From Monosporascus cannonballus (lineage: Eukaryota > Ascomycota > Sordariomycetes > Xylariales), in NCBI GenBank assembly GCA_004154925.1, contig QJNS01000128.1, forward strand, positions 1-64,000: a DNA stretch of 64,000 bases. The letters run 5' to 3'. The notes under the pieces are model-generated. The model had not been told where the DNA came from and did no database searches. It was given only the letters and a program-made list of their open reading frames with translations. The position numbers and the translations under genes were made by a program. Shown here in pieces: positions 45,401-59,721 of the stretch (the stretch's first letter is position 1; every line of letters starts with the position of its first letter).

Positions 45401-48400
45401 GTCGGCAACCATTTTTCGATGTTAAGATAATGTTAAAAATACCAGGGTTAAAATAAACGCCTTAGTAAAAGCTATATTAAAAATATTTTTACAGAAATAC
45501 CAAAAGTATAAACGTTTAATTATATACTAGTTGTAAAAATTAAATTTAAGCGAAAAACGGTAAATTATAGAGTAATAAAAATTATTGGCGATTATAAAAA
45601 GCCTAAAATATTGGCGATAATATTTTAAAAGTACGGAATTTTTTTTAAATATTTATTAATTATATGACATTAAAGGATATAATAAAGGCGCCGGCGTATA
45701 ACCTTAAGGAGAAATTAGCTTAATAAATTTACCGTTTTACGTAAGTTATTTTTGAAATTTAATATCGACCGGGCGCCGCCAATCCGGCAGATAAGTTATT
45801 TAAATACCCGGATTATATGTTAAGAGAAATTACATATAAAAACGTAATTTTTACGTTATTTAAAATATTCGGATTTATAAATAATACGCCAAAAACGTAT
45901 AGAAAATAATTGCAAATATATAACGTAATTCAAAATATTATAAAAAAGTAAAAGGCTTTATAAAAATAACGCAAAATTCGTTCGTTATAAAATTTCTAAA
46001 TAAATTTTAAATAATGGAAGCTTAAATAATTACTATTTACGTAAAAAAACGGAAAATCTTTATTATATAATTATAAAAAACTTTCGAAAGGAAAGAAAAA
46101 ATTAAAAAATTAAATATTTGCCGAACTTATTATTTGCGAATAATAATATAAACGCGAATTGTAATAATAATACGATTAATAGTTAAATAATAATAATCGT
46201 AAATTACGACCGTATTACGATCGGATTCTAAAAAATTTAAAAAGGACGAAATTAATATTAAAGTTATTATTTATAATTAAAACGTTTTACGTCCTTTAAT
46301 AAAAAAATTATTTAAAAACGAAATAGTATTTTAGCCGAAAATTTTCTGATAATTTTACGATCAGGTTCAAAAATTACAAATTAAGGATTTAAATATTATA
46401 AAGCTAATACGGATAATTAAACGCTAAGCCGAAATAAAAGAAGAATATTTCTTAAACCTAAATAAGGTTCTATATTATTAGAATAAATTCGTAATTTTAT
46501 CGTAAAGCGTTTTACGGAAACAATTAATTAATTAATATTATAATAATTTAAAGGCAAAATATATAAGATATATTTGTACGTTAAAATTAATAACTAAAAG
46601 GTTTTATTCGAAAAATATGACAAATAATAATTAAAAATATATTAAATAATATCTAAATTATTAAGGCATAATAAAATTACGTTATAAACTATATAAATAA
46701 TTATAGCCCTTACCGTTACCTAAATAACCTTTTTAAAAAATCTTATTAAATTTTATTACGAGATTTTTTTAAAGTCTAAGCTTAAATAGGTTAAAGTATA
46801 ACGTAATCTTGGTAATTATTAACCGTTTTACGAAATTAAAATTATTTATTCTTATGGTTAAAACTTTAACCGTAACCGAATTAACCTAATTATTTTATAA
46901 TAAGGTTAAATATAAATTCGGTACTCCAGCCGAAATTATTAATTATAAAAATAAATTATTAACGAATCAATTTTAAGTAAAATTTTATAAAAAGTAAAAA
47001 ATAAAGTAACAAATATTAACTGTTTATTATTTGCAAACCGATAAACAAACGGAACATATTTATTAAATTTTAAAATATTATTTCCGTAATTATATTAATA
47101 AATGTTAAAATAATTAAATAAAATTATTACAAAATACGAGATTCGTATATAATAATACGCGAAACGCATTTACTGGCCGTTTTCCGTTTAAAACCTTATA
47201 TAAATATTATCCAAAAATAATAAAATACCTGTTATAAAAATTTAAAAAATAGATATAAGGAATTAAAAAATGCTTGAAAAAATAACGGCTATTAGTTAAA
47301 TAATATACGAATATTAAAAAAAAGTATTAGCAACCCAAAAAATATTATAATTAATATTATATGCTTATAAGATTTTAATTAAAGCAATAAATAAGTTTAT
47401 TAATTAAAAGTTTTAAATTAAAAAATAAAAAACTTATACTTATTTATATGCAGGTTACGATTAAAAAATAAATAAGCTTTTAAGCGTATAAAGTAATTTT
47501 GTTATTAAATATTGATAAATATATAATATATTTTTAATATTTTTATTAAAACCGTAATATAATCGGAAACCGGACAATATTTAAATAACGTTACCGGACT
47601 TAATAAAGGAATAAAAAAAATAAGTAATAAAAAATATCGTCTGCCACCGAGATAATCGGAGGTAACGCGAATATCTAATTAAATAAAAAGGCTGGCCCGC
47701 CGAATATAATACGTAAAAACTTTGAAAATATTTTAAATACGCTTAAGATATTATAACGTTACAAAAAAAAAATATATATATATATATAAAATAAAACGAC
47801 CTAAAGACTGCAGGGCAATAATAGCTTAATTGGAAACTGATTGCTTAATAATTACAAAAATTACAAAAAATAATTCCAAATAAAATTAAAATATTAATAT
47901 TAAAATATTACTTAATTATATAATTATTTTTAAACCTATAACAAATAATTACCTTATCGTATACTGATCAAAAATTTATAAATAATACAAAACAAATTAA
48001 ATTTTTATTTCGAAACTAAAATTTCGCATTTAATTATTAAACCTGACGTTAATTAACCCTTAATAAATATATTAAAAAAAATTAATACACAAATATCGGA
48101 AAATAATCGAAAAAATATAATAGCAAAAAGCAGGTACGTTTATTAAATTTGCTAAGCATAAAATCCGAAAAAAATTTAAAAACGTTTTATTTTTTATAAA
48201 AAGCAAAGCCCAAATAACTGGAATACAATTTATTACTAATCGGAAATAAGGCTCCGTTTTTAAAACGCTTAATATACTTAGGTTTAGTAATAACTTTGCC
48301 GAGCAAAGCCGTTTTTTAATTATAGTTATTAATAAATATTAAAATTTCGTTAAAGTGTTAAAAAACGAGCGGAAAATGTTCGTAAACAGGGAATATAACG

Positions 48401-49436
48401 GCATAACGGCTTTCAAAAACCGGTTTACTTATAAAGGTATTTTAAAATTATGTTTAATTAAAAATTAATTACGAAATAATAAAAAAAGAATCGTAATACT
48501 TATAAAAAGGATTTAAATTTGCAAAATTATAAAACGGCATTAAAATTGGATTTTCGTAACTATAATAAATAATTGGAAATTAATTTTAGTTATATTAAGA
48601 AAACGATATTTTTTAATAATAATTACGTTAAAGGCGAATTCGGCCTTACGAAGAACGTCGAATTAATAACCGATTATAATTACGTCGGAATATTCGTACT
48701 AGGTATTTATAATACGAACCTTTTCGAATTCGTCGATTAACTCCTAATTATCGGTACCAAATTAAGACACTATTTAGGTAATACCTTTAAAAATAATCGA
48801 AATTTAAACGGAAATTAAATAACGATATTAATAATATTAAGAATAATTATTTACCGCGCGAAAAATCGTATAATAATAATGAGCCATAACATAATTCAGG
48901 GCGCTCGAAACTTAAACGTAAATCGTACGGTAATCGAAATAACGTTATATTACATAAATACAATACGGCTTATTACCGCCCGTAATGCGACTAATATTTA
49001 TTTTACTATCGGTGTCAAAAGGATGGCGCTAAAGAAAATCCCAGTTCTTCTTAATATCAAAATATTATTTTTTAAAAAAAATTCCTTACGAAAAAAATAT
49101 GGCGAACGGAGATAATACGCAAAACAAACGGAAAAAGCGAAATAAAAATAAAGAAAAACGGAAAACCAAATAGAACGCGTACGCAAAAGGAATAGAAATA
49201 TGGGCGTAAAGGGAAAAAAAATAAATAAGATGGGATTAAAAACGAATTATAATAAGGAATTGGGCGGAATATAATTAATTATGCAATATAGCACGTACTA
49301 ATTATTACGGTAATTATTTATAATATTATATAACGGTAAATTATCGGCAAATATACGCAACTAAATTTGCGAAACGCGTTATATCAAATTAATAATAATG
49401 CTATTAACGATTAATAGCTTAAAAAGAAAAAATAAT

Positions 49437-49642
49437 TATAAAAACATAACTTTTATAAAGATAAAGTTGGTAATCGATTAGCTACCGATTAGCTACCAAC
49501 TTACTTACTAATATAAATTCATTATTTGGCAGCTAGTGGGAAACGCCAGATAGAAATAACCTAATACAATTACTTTTTGGAATTTGTTATATAACTAGTC
49601 GGAGATTACCTTACTCAGCTTACAGCTATCCATTATCTTACA
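49437..49642 (+). repeat. 3' LTR of element 1
   Basis: 206 bp, aligned end to end with 42246-42451. Its first bases read TATAAAAAC where the 5' copy has TGTGAGAAT, consistent with G-to-A RIP changes. It is followed directly by the AAAAA target duplication. Confidence 0.85.
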
Positions 49643-50185
49643 AAAAAATAATAAATAATATAAATACCGTACTAAAAAGAAAAACATATTATAAAATAAA
49701 AAGGAATTACTTAATTAATTAAAAATAACAAAATATACTTGTTACTTTATATAGCACAGTACTAAAATCTATAAAAATAAAGGTTATTTAAAAAAACCGC
49801 AATAAAATAACTAAATACTAATATTTAAAAATAATTTAAAAATGATTAGAAACATAACAATAAAGTTATTAATATAATCTTACGCCGGTATAAATATGAG
49901 CTATTTCGACAAGATATTAGATAAGAAATATAAAAAGCTAAAAAGCTAGCTTAAAAAGCGTTCTAAAAATAACAAAAAGCTTTAAAGAAAAAGTTAAAAT
50001 AATATTAAAAATACACTAATAGATTAATTAGATTTATACGAATTTATTAATCCATCGCTTTTCTATATTAATCCTATAATTTCAATTATGCACATCTTTA
50101 TTAAAACGTATTTAATTAAAAAGTTATATATATTATGATATAACTATAAAACTGAACATTAAAACCGTATATACCATTTTCGAAC
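49643..50185. other. AT-rich spacer between element 1 and element A
   Basis: This is 543 bases of A/T-dominated sequence with no open frame and no recognised repeat boundary. It is probably the continuation of whatever older sequence element 1 inserted into. Confidence 0.4.
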
Positions 50186-50711
50186 TGTTATGATCTAACG
50201 GTCTTGGCTTCCTTATAAACGGTCGGGGCCACAAAAAGAACTGACTCCGACGCAAGCCAAGATATCACATAACCGGCTCAAAGATCTCAAGGTGCCAAGC
50301 ACCTTAAACCTCTTAAGCCAACAGAAAAAACATAAAGGTCTTAAGGTATCAAACACTTTAAGCCCATTAAGCCAAAATAAAAATATATATACTTATTATT
50401 TCTATAATTTAAATAATTTCAGTTTATAATTACTTATTAATATTAATTATTGACGATATAATTTCGGTATTAAAAATCTGTCACAGTTTCAAGTGGCACC
50501 TTATAGGTATATAGGGCAGAACAAGGCGGTCAGGGCTCGACCTGACAACGTTCCACTTTTAAGTAGTGTAATGACTAAACTCTTGTTCTTTTATGCCGTA
50601 ACAAAAACGTAAAACGTTAATATATTTATTATTTAAATCTTTATAATATTTTTATTAGTATAAATCCGTCGACTTAGGTTTAATAATTAGTTAAATCGCT
50701 TAATCGTTGTA
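50186..50711 (+). repeat. 5' LTR of element A, enlarged by an insert
   Basis: It starts TGTTATGATC, the less mutated form of the TATTACGACC starts of the other LTRs, and ends just before the internal sequence shared with 55151. It is 526 bp against 378 bp for element B because it carries an unmutated 125-bp insert and some extra sequence in its first half. Confidence 0.7.
50479..50603. mobile_element. Unmutated short insert in the 5' LTR of element A
   Basis: These 125 bases of ordinary composition (GGGCAGAACAAGGCGGTCAG in the middle) are absent from the LTRs of element B, which read straight through this point. Its edges have TG...CA form (TGTCACAG, CCGTAACA) with flanks AAATC and AAAAC, an imperfect 5-bp duplication. 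It may be a short solo LTR or a non-autonomous element; the exact borders are uncertain. Confidence 0.5.
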
Positions 50712-53700
50712 CGTTACAAACTCTTATTTAATAATATTGTTAGATTTTGAACAATATTGTCGACATTATATTTACTAGCAAATAATCCGAATAGCCCATT
50801 TACTCGGTTCTTGTTAACTCGAATATCGAAATAGAATCCGAGAAGAAAAAGTAGCAGCTTTATCTTTTTTGCGAACATTTTTTTCGACGTCGAGACGTTA
50901 TAAATAAACGCATTTTTTCACTAGAAAAAGATAATAATAACCTTATAACGTCCTTTTAAGTCGTTTATAAAAAGCTTAAAAAAGGCTTCCGAAACTGGGA
51001 AGCTCTTTCGAATAAACCAGGTTATTTAGCTAAATTCTATTAAGAAATTAGAAAAAGTTTTTAAACCTCTTAAGTTAAAACTTTATAATAAAACATTAAC
51101 TAAGTTATAACTGTTTTTAATCTAATATTAAACATACTTTAGATATTTTTTTATTCGACTAATTACGCTTCTTATACGAGTCGAATTTGTAATTAGACGA
51201 CTTACTAGGGATGCAATTATATGGTTCGAATTTGCTATAAGAAAATACGTTATTTTTTTTTAAAAAAAAACAAAACTTTAAAGTAATACGAATTTATAAT
51301 ATTATAAATAATTTAAATAAGTATTAACGAAATTTTTTAAAATAATATACGAAAAATAAAAGCCGAAATACAAATCGAGTAATTACGATAAAAAAGATTA
51401 ATAACTAATTATAATAGTATATTTATTTAGCTGGCGTTTAAGTTAAATTAGAAATCAAAAATAATAATAATTAAATTTTTCGATAACTTAAAAATTTTTT
51501 AAGCTTAATCGACTTAATTATTTGTCGGATTATATTCTTATGGTAATTAAAATTGACGATCGACAATATATCTGGCGTACTAAAGGTACTAAAAGAAAAA
51601 ATTATAACAAATCTCGATATACCAGCAATACTAATACTTTTCAACGTAGTAATACTTTTTACGATGCGGAATCAGGACTTATAGAACAAAAGGCCATATA
51701 CAAAAAGGACTAAAGCTAGATCAAATACTTTAATTACAACAAAATAGAGTACAAAATAGCATAATATAAGGCAACTAAGAAACCTTATTAAGATAATTAG
51801 AAATACGTATCCGAAGGACAATCGAGAAAAAACTAAAAGAACGAAAGTAAATTTATTAATATAATTCGGCCAAAGCACGTATTAGGCCCTTTATGGTAAA
51901 AAATCCAATAGAGGATACAAAAAGACAAAAAGTTGGCTTAGTAGATATCGTAAGTATATTAAGAAAAATTATAAGAATAATTGCGAAAATAGTAGAATTA
52001 AACAGAAAAGGTTTATCACGAAACTTTTGATTAATACGTTAAAATATATGCTATATATTACCGACGACGAGAATACCTCGATTATAAAAATGGAAATAAT
52101 ATATTTATAAAAGAATTATCTGTAAATATTATAAAGGATTCGATTTTCTAAATTGAACCGAAAATAACAAAAACAATAAATAATGGTATCGACATTTCCG
52201 ATTTATAGCTCTAGGAAACGATATTCGCCAGCTGGCCGAAATAGAAAGTTGGCTCGAAAAAAAATAATACCCGTGAAAAAAACCATTTCTATTATTATAA
52301 ATAATATAACTACCGAATAGAAAAAAAGAATTAATCTAGTATACCGTAAAAGAATAGTATCAGAAAGCTATAACGGATCTTTATTTTCAGTTAGTATTTA
52401 TTATAAACCTTAATAAAAAAAGCTATTAAAAAATACGTTAATTTATAAACGAACTCTAGAACGACAATTAGTACAACGCATAATAAAATACGATTAAAAC
52501 TATAAGAAAACAATTTACCTAATAGAAGAAAAAGTATAATAAAGCTAAAAATAATTAATATAATTAAAAGAAATAATACGCTGACAATAACGACAAATAT
52601 AGCAATTCGATACGTTATATATAAAAATATAAACAAAATTGGACAAATTCGAAAAGAAATTAAAAGACGAAGATTTTTTTATAAAAAAGCCGCAAAATAA
52701 CGAAACCGTGAAAAATTAAAAGAAATTCTCAAAAAAAAGGCTATAAACGCGACGATAAAAGCTGTCAATAACCCTATCATCTTGGAAATACGAATCAAAA
52801 TATATTAGTATATCGCAATAATAAATTACGAAACTCTAAACGAGAATTACGTTATATCGTACTTAATTAATAAGCTTAGATTGCTATGAAAATAAAAGTT
52901 AAAACTTTATATAGTTACAAATATCGAAGATTAAGAATTCGTTTACGATAACGAGAAAATTATACGCGAAATTAATAACCTCGAGATTTTCATATAAAAA
53001 TAATATTGAATAATTAATTTCGATATTATTTTATTTAAGATTTATAATAGAATCTTAGAATTATCATGGATACGGTAATATAAAGTTTTAATTAACAAAG
53101 AAACTGGCTAGGTAAAATTCGCTTAATTTTTTATTAATAAACAAAAAAATCTTAATATTCGATCGAAAATAGCAATAAATATAAATATAAGAACATCATA
53201 AAAACCTTATTTCTCAAAAAAATTATGAAAAAATAAGCACAAAAGAAAAATACGATATATTATTATTATTATTACAAAAAAAGAAATAAAAATTAAATAA
53301 CGATGTTAAATAACCGCTTTAAAAATTAAGAAATCTAATTCATATACTACTATAATACTATAAATATAAATAGCTTTTTAAAAAGGAATTCAATACGAAA
53401 TTATCGAAATATAGTAAATAGGATCATAAAATAATTCTTAAAAAAAGATCTTTGACAAAGTTCTACACTATTTATAATCTAAATAAAGACGAATTACGCG
53501 CCCTTAAAGAATATTTGGAAAATCGGTTATAAAAAGAATAAATTCGATCTTCGAAGGTACTAGCCAAATGTCTTATATTTTTTATATTAAAAAACGAAAA
53601 ATTACGATGTGTAATTAATTATTAGCAATTAAACGGTATTGTTGTTAAAAACTAAATACTTTTATTTTTAATTATAGAAATGAAAAACCGATTTTATAGA

Positions 53701-54772
53701 GCTAAATAATTTATAACATTTAATCTCAAAGACGAATATAACCTTATTAGAATTAAAAAAGGATATATATAAAAGACAACTTTTAAAACGAAATACGGAT
53801 TATTTAAGTATTTGGTTATACTAATAAAATTTACGAACGTACTAGCAATTTTTTAACGAATAATAAATCATGTACTATGAGAATGTCTCGATATTTTTGT
53901 CGTATGCTATCTCGACAATATTCTCATCTTGTCGAAAACAAAAAAAGTATATACAAAATACGTTCATAAAGTTTTTCAAGTTTTATAGGACGTAAGGCTG
54001 CTTATTAACGTAGAAAAAAGCCATTTCTATGTATAAGAGATGAAATATCTGGAATATATTATTACTTTAGGACATATCTAAATAAATTCAAAGAAATCGT
54101 TATAATTACAGAATAGCAAACGCTAACAACGATTAAAAAGGCGCAGATATTTCTTGAATTCGCTAATTATTATAGAAAGTTTATTCGAAATTTTAGTAAG
54201 ATAACATACTATTAACCAACCTTACTAAAATTTTTTTAAATAGATATTTGAAATAAACAAAGCATTTTAAAAAATTAAGAATATAATTATTAACGAACCA
54301 GTACTAATTATATACGATTTAACTCGCCTCGTTAAGTTAAAAACCAATACTTCGAATTATACATTAAGCGTAATAATCGGATAACGAAATAATTAAGACA
54401 AACTGTAGCTCATTATATTTTTTTTCGTGTAAATTAAAAAAGGGCGAACTTAATTACGATATTTTAGATAAGAAGTTTATAATTATCATTAGAGTATTTA
54501 AAGAATTCAAAAATGTTTTAAAGAGAAATTTATATTAGATTAAGGTTTATATAGATTATTAAAATTTTATCCGTTTTATTATAACTAGAAAACTTATAAA
54601 ATAATACTTAAAATACGTAAAAAGTTTATTCAATTTTGACTTTATTATTATTTACGAAAAAGGCTTAGAAAACGACAAAGCCGGTATTCTAAACAAGCGA
54701 TGAGATCTTAAAAAGAAATTGGTCAAAATTAGCTATATAATTTTTGATATTACTATAGAAAAATATTTATAC

Positions 54773-55150
54773 TATTACGACCTAACAGACTCCGGTCTTA
54801 GGAAACGGTTAACGAGGATAACATGGACCACCTCTCAGATCACGTAATAGATGCTTAGTAAAGATCTGCTAAGCACGATTAATTAATACTAAGCAACTGC
54901 TTAATAAGAATTCGTTAAGCACAGTTAAGCAAAAATAAATAATAATACTAAAAACTAATATATATACGCTTATTATTCCCACAATTTAAATAATTTTAGT
55001 TTGTAATAATAAATCGTTATTTAAGATATTTTTGATATTACGAAACGTAATACGTTATTATATTTATTACTTAGAATTTTACGATATTTCTGTTAATATA
55101 AATTCGTAGAATTAAGATTTAATAATTGGTTAAACTGTTAAGCCGTTATA
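54773..55150 (+). repeat. 5' LTR of element B
   Basis: 378 bp, starting TATTACGACC (TG converted to TA) directly after the TATAC duplication. It aligns along its length with 61454-61832 and with the start of the LTR at 63874. Confidence 0.85.
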
Positions 55151-58100
55151 CATTATAAGTTTTTATTTAGTAATACTGTTAAACTTTGAGCAATATCGCC
55201 GATATTATATTTACTAGCAAGCAGCCCGAATAGCCTATTTACCAGGTCCTTAATAACTCGGATATTGAAATGGAATCCGAAAAAGAAAAGGAAAAACCTT
55301 GCCTTTTTCGTAAAGAAGTTTTTCGACGACGGGATATTATAAACGAATATATTATTTAGCTTAAACAAGACAATAATAATCTTACGACGTCGCTTTAAGC
55401 AGCCTATAAAAAACTAAAAGAAAAAAAAGAAAACTTCCAAAACCGAAAAGTCCTTTCGAACGAACTAGGTTATTTAGTTGAATTTTACCAAAGAATTAAA
55501 AAAATCCTTAAACCTTTTAAGCTAGAATTTTTCGACGGAATTTCGACCAAATTATAATTATTCTTAACTTAATATCAAATATATTCGGGTATTTTCTTAT
55601 TCGATTTCTTACGTTTATTATACAAATCAAGTTCGTAATTAGAAAATTTATCGGAAATATAATTATTTAATTCGAACCCGTTATAAAGAAATACGTTATT
55701 TTGTTAATCGAAAAACGAAACCTGGAAGTAATACGAATATATAATAATTACGAACAATTTAAATAAATATTAATAAAGGTTTTTAAAATAATAAACGAAA
55801 AAACAAAAGCCGAAATATAAATCCAGTAATTACGATAAAAAAGATCAATATCTAATTACAGCACTACGTTTGTTTAATTAGTATTTAAGTTAAACTAAGG
55901 ACAAAAAGTATTAATAGCTATATTTTTCGACGGCCTGAAAAAAGAAGTATAGGAAAAACTTTTCAAACTTAATCGACCTAATTATTTATCGGATTATATC
56001 GCTATAGCAGTTAAGATCGACGATCGACAATACGTTTAGCACATTAAAGGCACCAAAAAGATAATAACAAACCCCAATATACGGTTAATACCAACGTTCT
56101 TGAACGTAATAGCACTTTTTACAGTATAAAACTAGGACTTATAGAACTGGGAGTTTCTTACCAAAAAAACTGGAACTAAATTAAATGCTTTAATTACAAC
56201 AAAATAAGATACAAAGTGACATAATATAAGGTACCCAAAAAACCCCGTTAAAATAACTGGAAACCAATCTCTAAGGGATAATCCAAAAGAAATCAAAAAG
56301 ACGGAAGCAAATCCATTAACATAATTTAATCTAAGTATATACCAGGTCTCCCATAGCAAGAAATACAGCAAAGAATACGAAAAGCCAAAAAAAAGGGTTA
56401 ATAAATATCGAGAGCACAATAAAAAGCATAATAAGGATAATTACGCGAATACTAGAATTGGATAAAAAGAATTTGTCTCGGAACCCCTAATCGATACGGC
56501 AAAATACATACTATACATTATCGACGACGAAAATATCCCGATCACAAAGAATAAAAATAATATATCCACGAACGGATTATTTACGTATATTACGAAAAAT
56601 TCGATTTTCCAAACCGTATTAGAAATAATAAAAACGATAAACAATAATATCGATATCTTTAATCTATAGCCCCAAAAAATATTTAACAACTGGCCGAAAT
56701 AAACAGCTAGCCTAAAAGAAAATAATATTTACAAAAATACCTCTTTTGTTATTACTAATAGTACGACTACCATATAGAAAAGAAATTAATCCAGTATATA
56801 ATGAAAAAACATTACTAGAAAGTTATTACAGGTTTTTTTTTTCATATAATATTTATTATAAACCCTTACGAAAAGAAAGTTATTAAGGAAAAAAAATATA
56901 TTAATTTATAAAAAAGCTCTAGAACGATAATTAAGACGACATATAATAAAATGCAGTCGTAAGTATAAAAAAATAATTTACTTAATAAGGAAAAACATTA
57001 TAATAAAACTAAAAATATATAATATAATTCGAAAGAATAGTATGTCGGTAATAACAATAAATATAGCAGTTTAATGCGTTAAACGAAAAAATATAAATAA
57101 GGTTTAACAAATTCGAATAAAAATTAAAAAAAAATGTTACTTATAAAAAGGTTATAGAATAACAAAACCTAAAAAAGTTAAAAGAAATTCCTAAAAAAGT
57201 TTTAAATACGACGATAAAAACCGTTAATAACCTGATTATTTTAGATATACGAATTGGAACGTATTAATATATTGTAATAATAGATTACGAAACTTTAGGC
57301 GGGAATTATATTATATCAAATACGGTTAATAAGCTTAAATTGCTATAGAGATATAAGTTAGAACCTTATATAGCAACGAATGCCGAAAGTTATAAATTCG
57401 CTTACAATAGCGGAAAAATTATATGCGAAATTAATTATTTCGAGATTTTCGTTTAAAAACAATATTAAATAATTAATTTCGATATCGTTCTATTTAGGAA
57501 TTACGATATAATTTTAGGAGTATCATGGATATATTAGTACGAAATTTTAATTAATTAAAGAATTGGTCTAATAAGGTTTACTTAATATCTTATTAGCAAA
57601 TAAACAAAATTAAGATCTTAATATTCGATCGAAAATGGCGATAAATATAAGTATAAGAATACGACAGAAACCTTATTACTCAAAGGGATAAAATATTAAA
57701 AAAATAAATATCAGAAAAAAATACGATATATTATTATTATTATCAAAATTAAATTAAAAGAACTAAATAATAATTTAGAACAATAACCCTAGAAATTACA
57801 AATTTTAATTAATATGCTATTTTAATATCATAAATACGAACAGTTTTTCAAAAAGAAGCTTAATACGAAATTATTAGAATATAACGAATAAAATTATAAA
57901 ATAATTTTTAGAAAAATCTTTAATGAAGTTTTACCTTATTTATAACCTTAACGGAAATAAATTATGCATTGTTAAAAATACCTAGAAAATCGATTACAAA
58001 AAAAATAGATTTGACTTTTGAAATTATTAGCAAGATATCTTATCTTTTTTATATAGAAAATAAAACAAAAAATTACGATTTTTAATTATTTATCGATAAT

Positions 58101-59543
58101 TTAACGATATTATTATCGAAATTCAAATATTATGTTTTTTAATTATAAAAATAAAAGATCGACTTTACGGAACCAAATGATTTATAATATTCCATCTTAA
58201 AAATAAATATAATCTTATTAAGATTAAAAAAATATAAATAAAAAATAGCTTTTAAAACAAAATACGGATTATTTAAGTATCTGGTTATATTTATAAGATT
58301 TACGAACGTATTAATAACTTTTTAATAAATAATAAATTATATATTACAGGAATACCTAGATATTTTCGTTATATGCTATTTCGACGATATTTTTATTTTC
58401 TCAAAAACGGAAAAAGCATATACAGGATACGTTTATAAGGTTTTTCAAATTTTATAGGACGTAAAGTTACTTATTAACGCAAAAAAAAAGTTTTATACAT
58501 AGGAAATAAAATACCTGGAATATATTATTACCCTAGGATATATTAAAATAAACTCTAAGAAAATCGCTGTAATTACAGAATAGCAAACGCCAACTATAAT
58601 CAAGAAAATATAGGTATTTCTTGGATTCGCCAACTATTATAGGAAGTTTATTCGAAACACTAGCAAAATAACTATATCTTTAACGAACCTTACGAAAAAG
58701 AATTTAAATGAATGTCCCAAACGGAAAAAGCATTTCAAAATATTAAAAATACAATTGTTAACGAGTCAATATTAATTATATACGATTCAAGCCGCCCAGT
58801 TAAACTAAAAACCGATATTTCGGCTTAGGTATTAAGCGCAATAATCGGATAACGAAATAATTAAAGCAAATTGTACCTTATTGTATTCTTTTTATATAAA
58901 TTAAAAAAAGCCACATTTAACTACGATATTCCAAATAAGGAATTTATGGCCATTATTATAGCATTTCAAGAATTTAGGCATTTCTTAAAAAGAAACTTAT
59001 ACCAAATCAAAATTTATACAGATTATCAAAATCTTACTTAATTTACCATAACTAAAAAGCTTACAAAACGACAATTTCGTTACGCGAAACAATTGGCGAA
59101 TTTCGACTTCGTTATTATCTATAAAAAAAGCTCAGAAAACGACAAAGTAAATATGCTAAGTAAACGACCAAATCTTAAAAAAATTAGTTAAAATTAGCTA
59201 TATAATTTTCGATACCATTATAAAAAGATATTTACGCTTACGACAAATTACGACAATTCGGGCAGTATCTTTTAATATATATTAAAAAAATCCAATAACA
59301 TAACGACAATGTGCTAAAAAATCAAAAAACAAATAAAATATAAGCTCCAAAAAATACCAAAGGGATTTAATACGAAAAATATACGAATATCAGTTATACG
59401 GATATCCAAGGATTTACAAAACCTTAAAACGGCTTTAATGCACATATTCCTTTTCTAAAATGAAATTAATAATATAGAAAATTATACGGCAATGCGATAT
59501 TTACACCAAAACGAAAGCTCGACGACACAAGCCATACGGAGAA

Positions 59544-59721
59544 TGTCAGGTGTTGTTGTTGGGAGGTCAGAGTGGCAAGGCAACCCATTTATTGAGAACA
59601 GTCTGAAACCTGACCTTTCTCTCCATTTCTGGGAAGAAACCACCCATATATATAGCCGACCCCCGCATCGAGCTCATAAAGGTGACGTAGCCCTGACGCG
59701 TACACCTCTTAGCACCTGACA
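59544..59721. mobile_element. 178-bp unmutated insert, probable solo LTR, in the integrase region of element B
   Basis: The insert starts TGTCAGGTG and ends CACCTGACA, perfect 9-bp inverted repeats with TG...CA ends. It is flanked by the 5-bp direct duplication GAGAA (59539-59543 and 59722-59726). Element A at 62137 reads AGAGAATTAC without it, giving the empty site. Base composition is about half G+C and no RIP signature is visible, unlike both flanks. A TATATATAG stretch (about 59648) would suit an LTR promoter. The features fit a solo LTR of a different family; a small terminal-inverted-repeat element is the alternative. Confidence 0.8.

Larger units (their letters stand above)
42246..49642 (+). 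mobile_element. Element 1: RIP-inactivated Ty3/gypsy chromodomain LTR retrotransposon
   Basis: The element is 7397 bp, bounded by two 206-bp LTRs and a 5-bp target duplication (AAAAG at 42241-42245, AAAAA at 49643-49647, differing by one G-to-A change). All domains are in plus orientation but riddled with stops. A CCHC zinc-knuckle remnant lies near 43697-43740 with Cys codons turned to Tyr. An aspartic protease Asp-Thr-Gly (MDTG) is at about 43988. Reverse transcriptase is expected around 45.4-46.2 kb. The integrase segment (YYLQTDKQTEH at about 47024) is followed by YNNTRNAFTG near 47141. A chromodomain (KGWPAEYNT preceded and followed by TAA in place of Trp) lies near 47640-47760. A purine tract precedes the 3' LTR near 49421-49433. 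About 1.7 kb between the chromodomain and the 3' LTR is unassigned. The element cannot be autonomous. Confidence 0.88.

Noticed and set aside
48879..49186. Overlapping short frames on both strands near the end of element 1
   Set aside because: They are too short and AT-biased to call as genes. I kept the region only as an unexplained segment.
59492..59719. Open plus-strand frame of 75 codons in the AT-rich block
   Set aside because: It is created by the 178-bp insert joined to RIP-mutated integrase sequence, and it crosses an insertion border.
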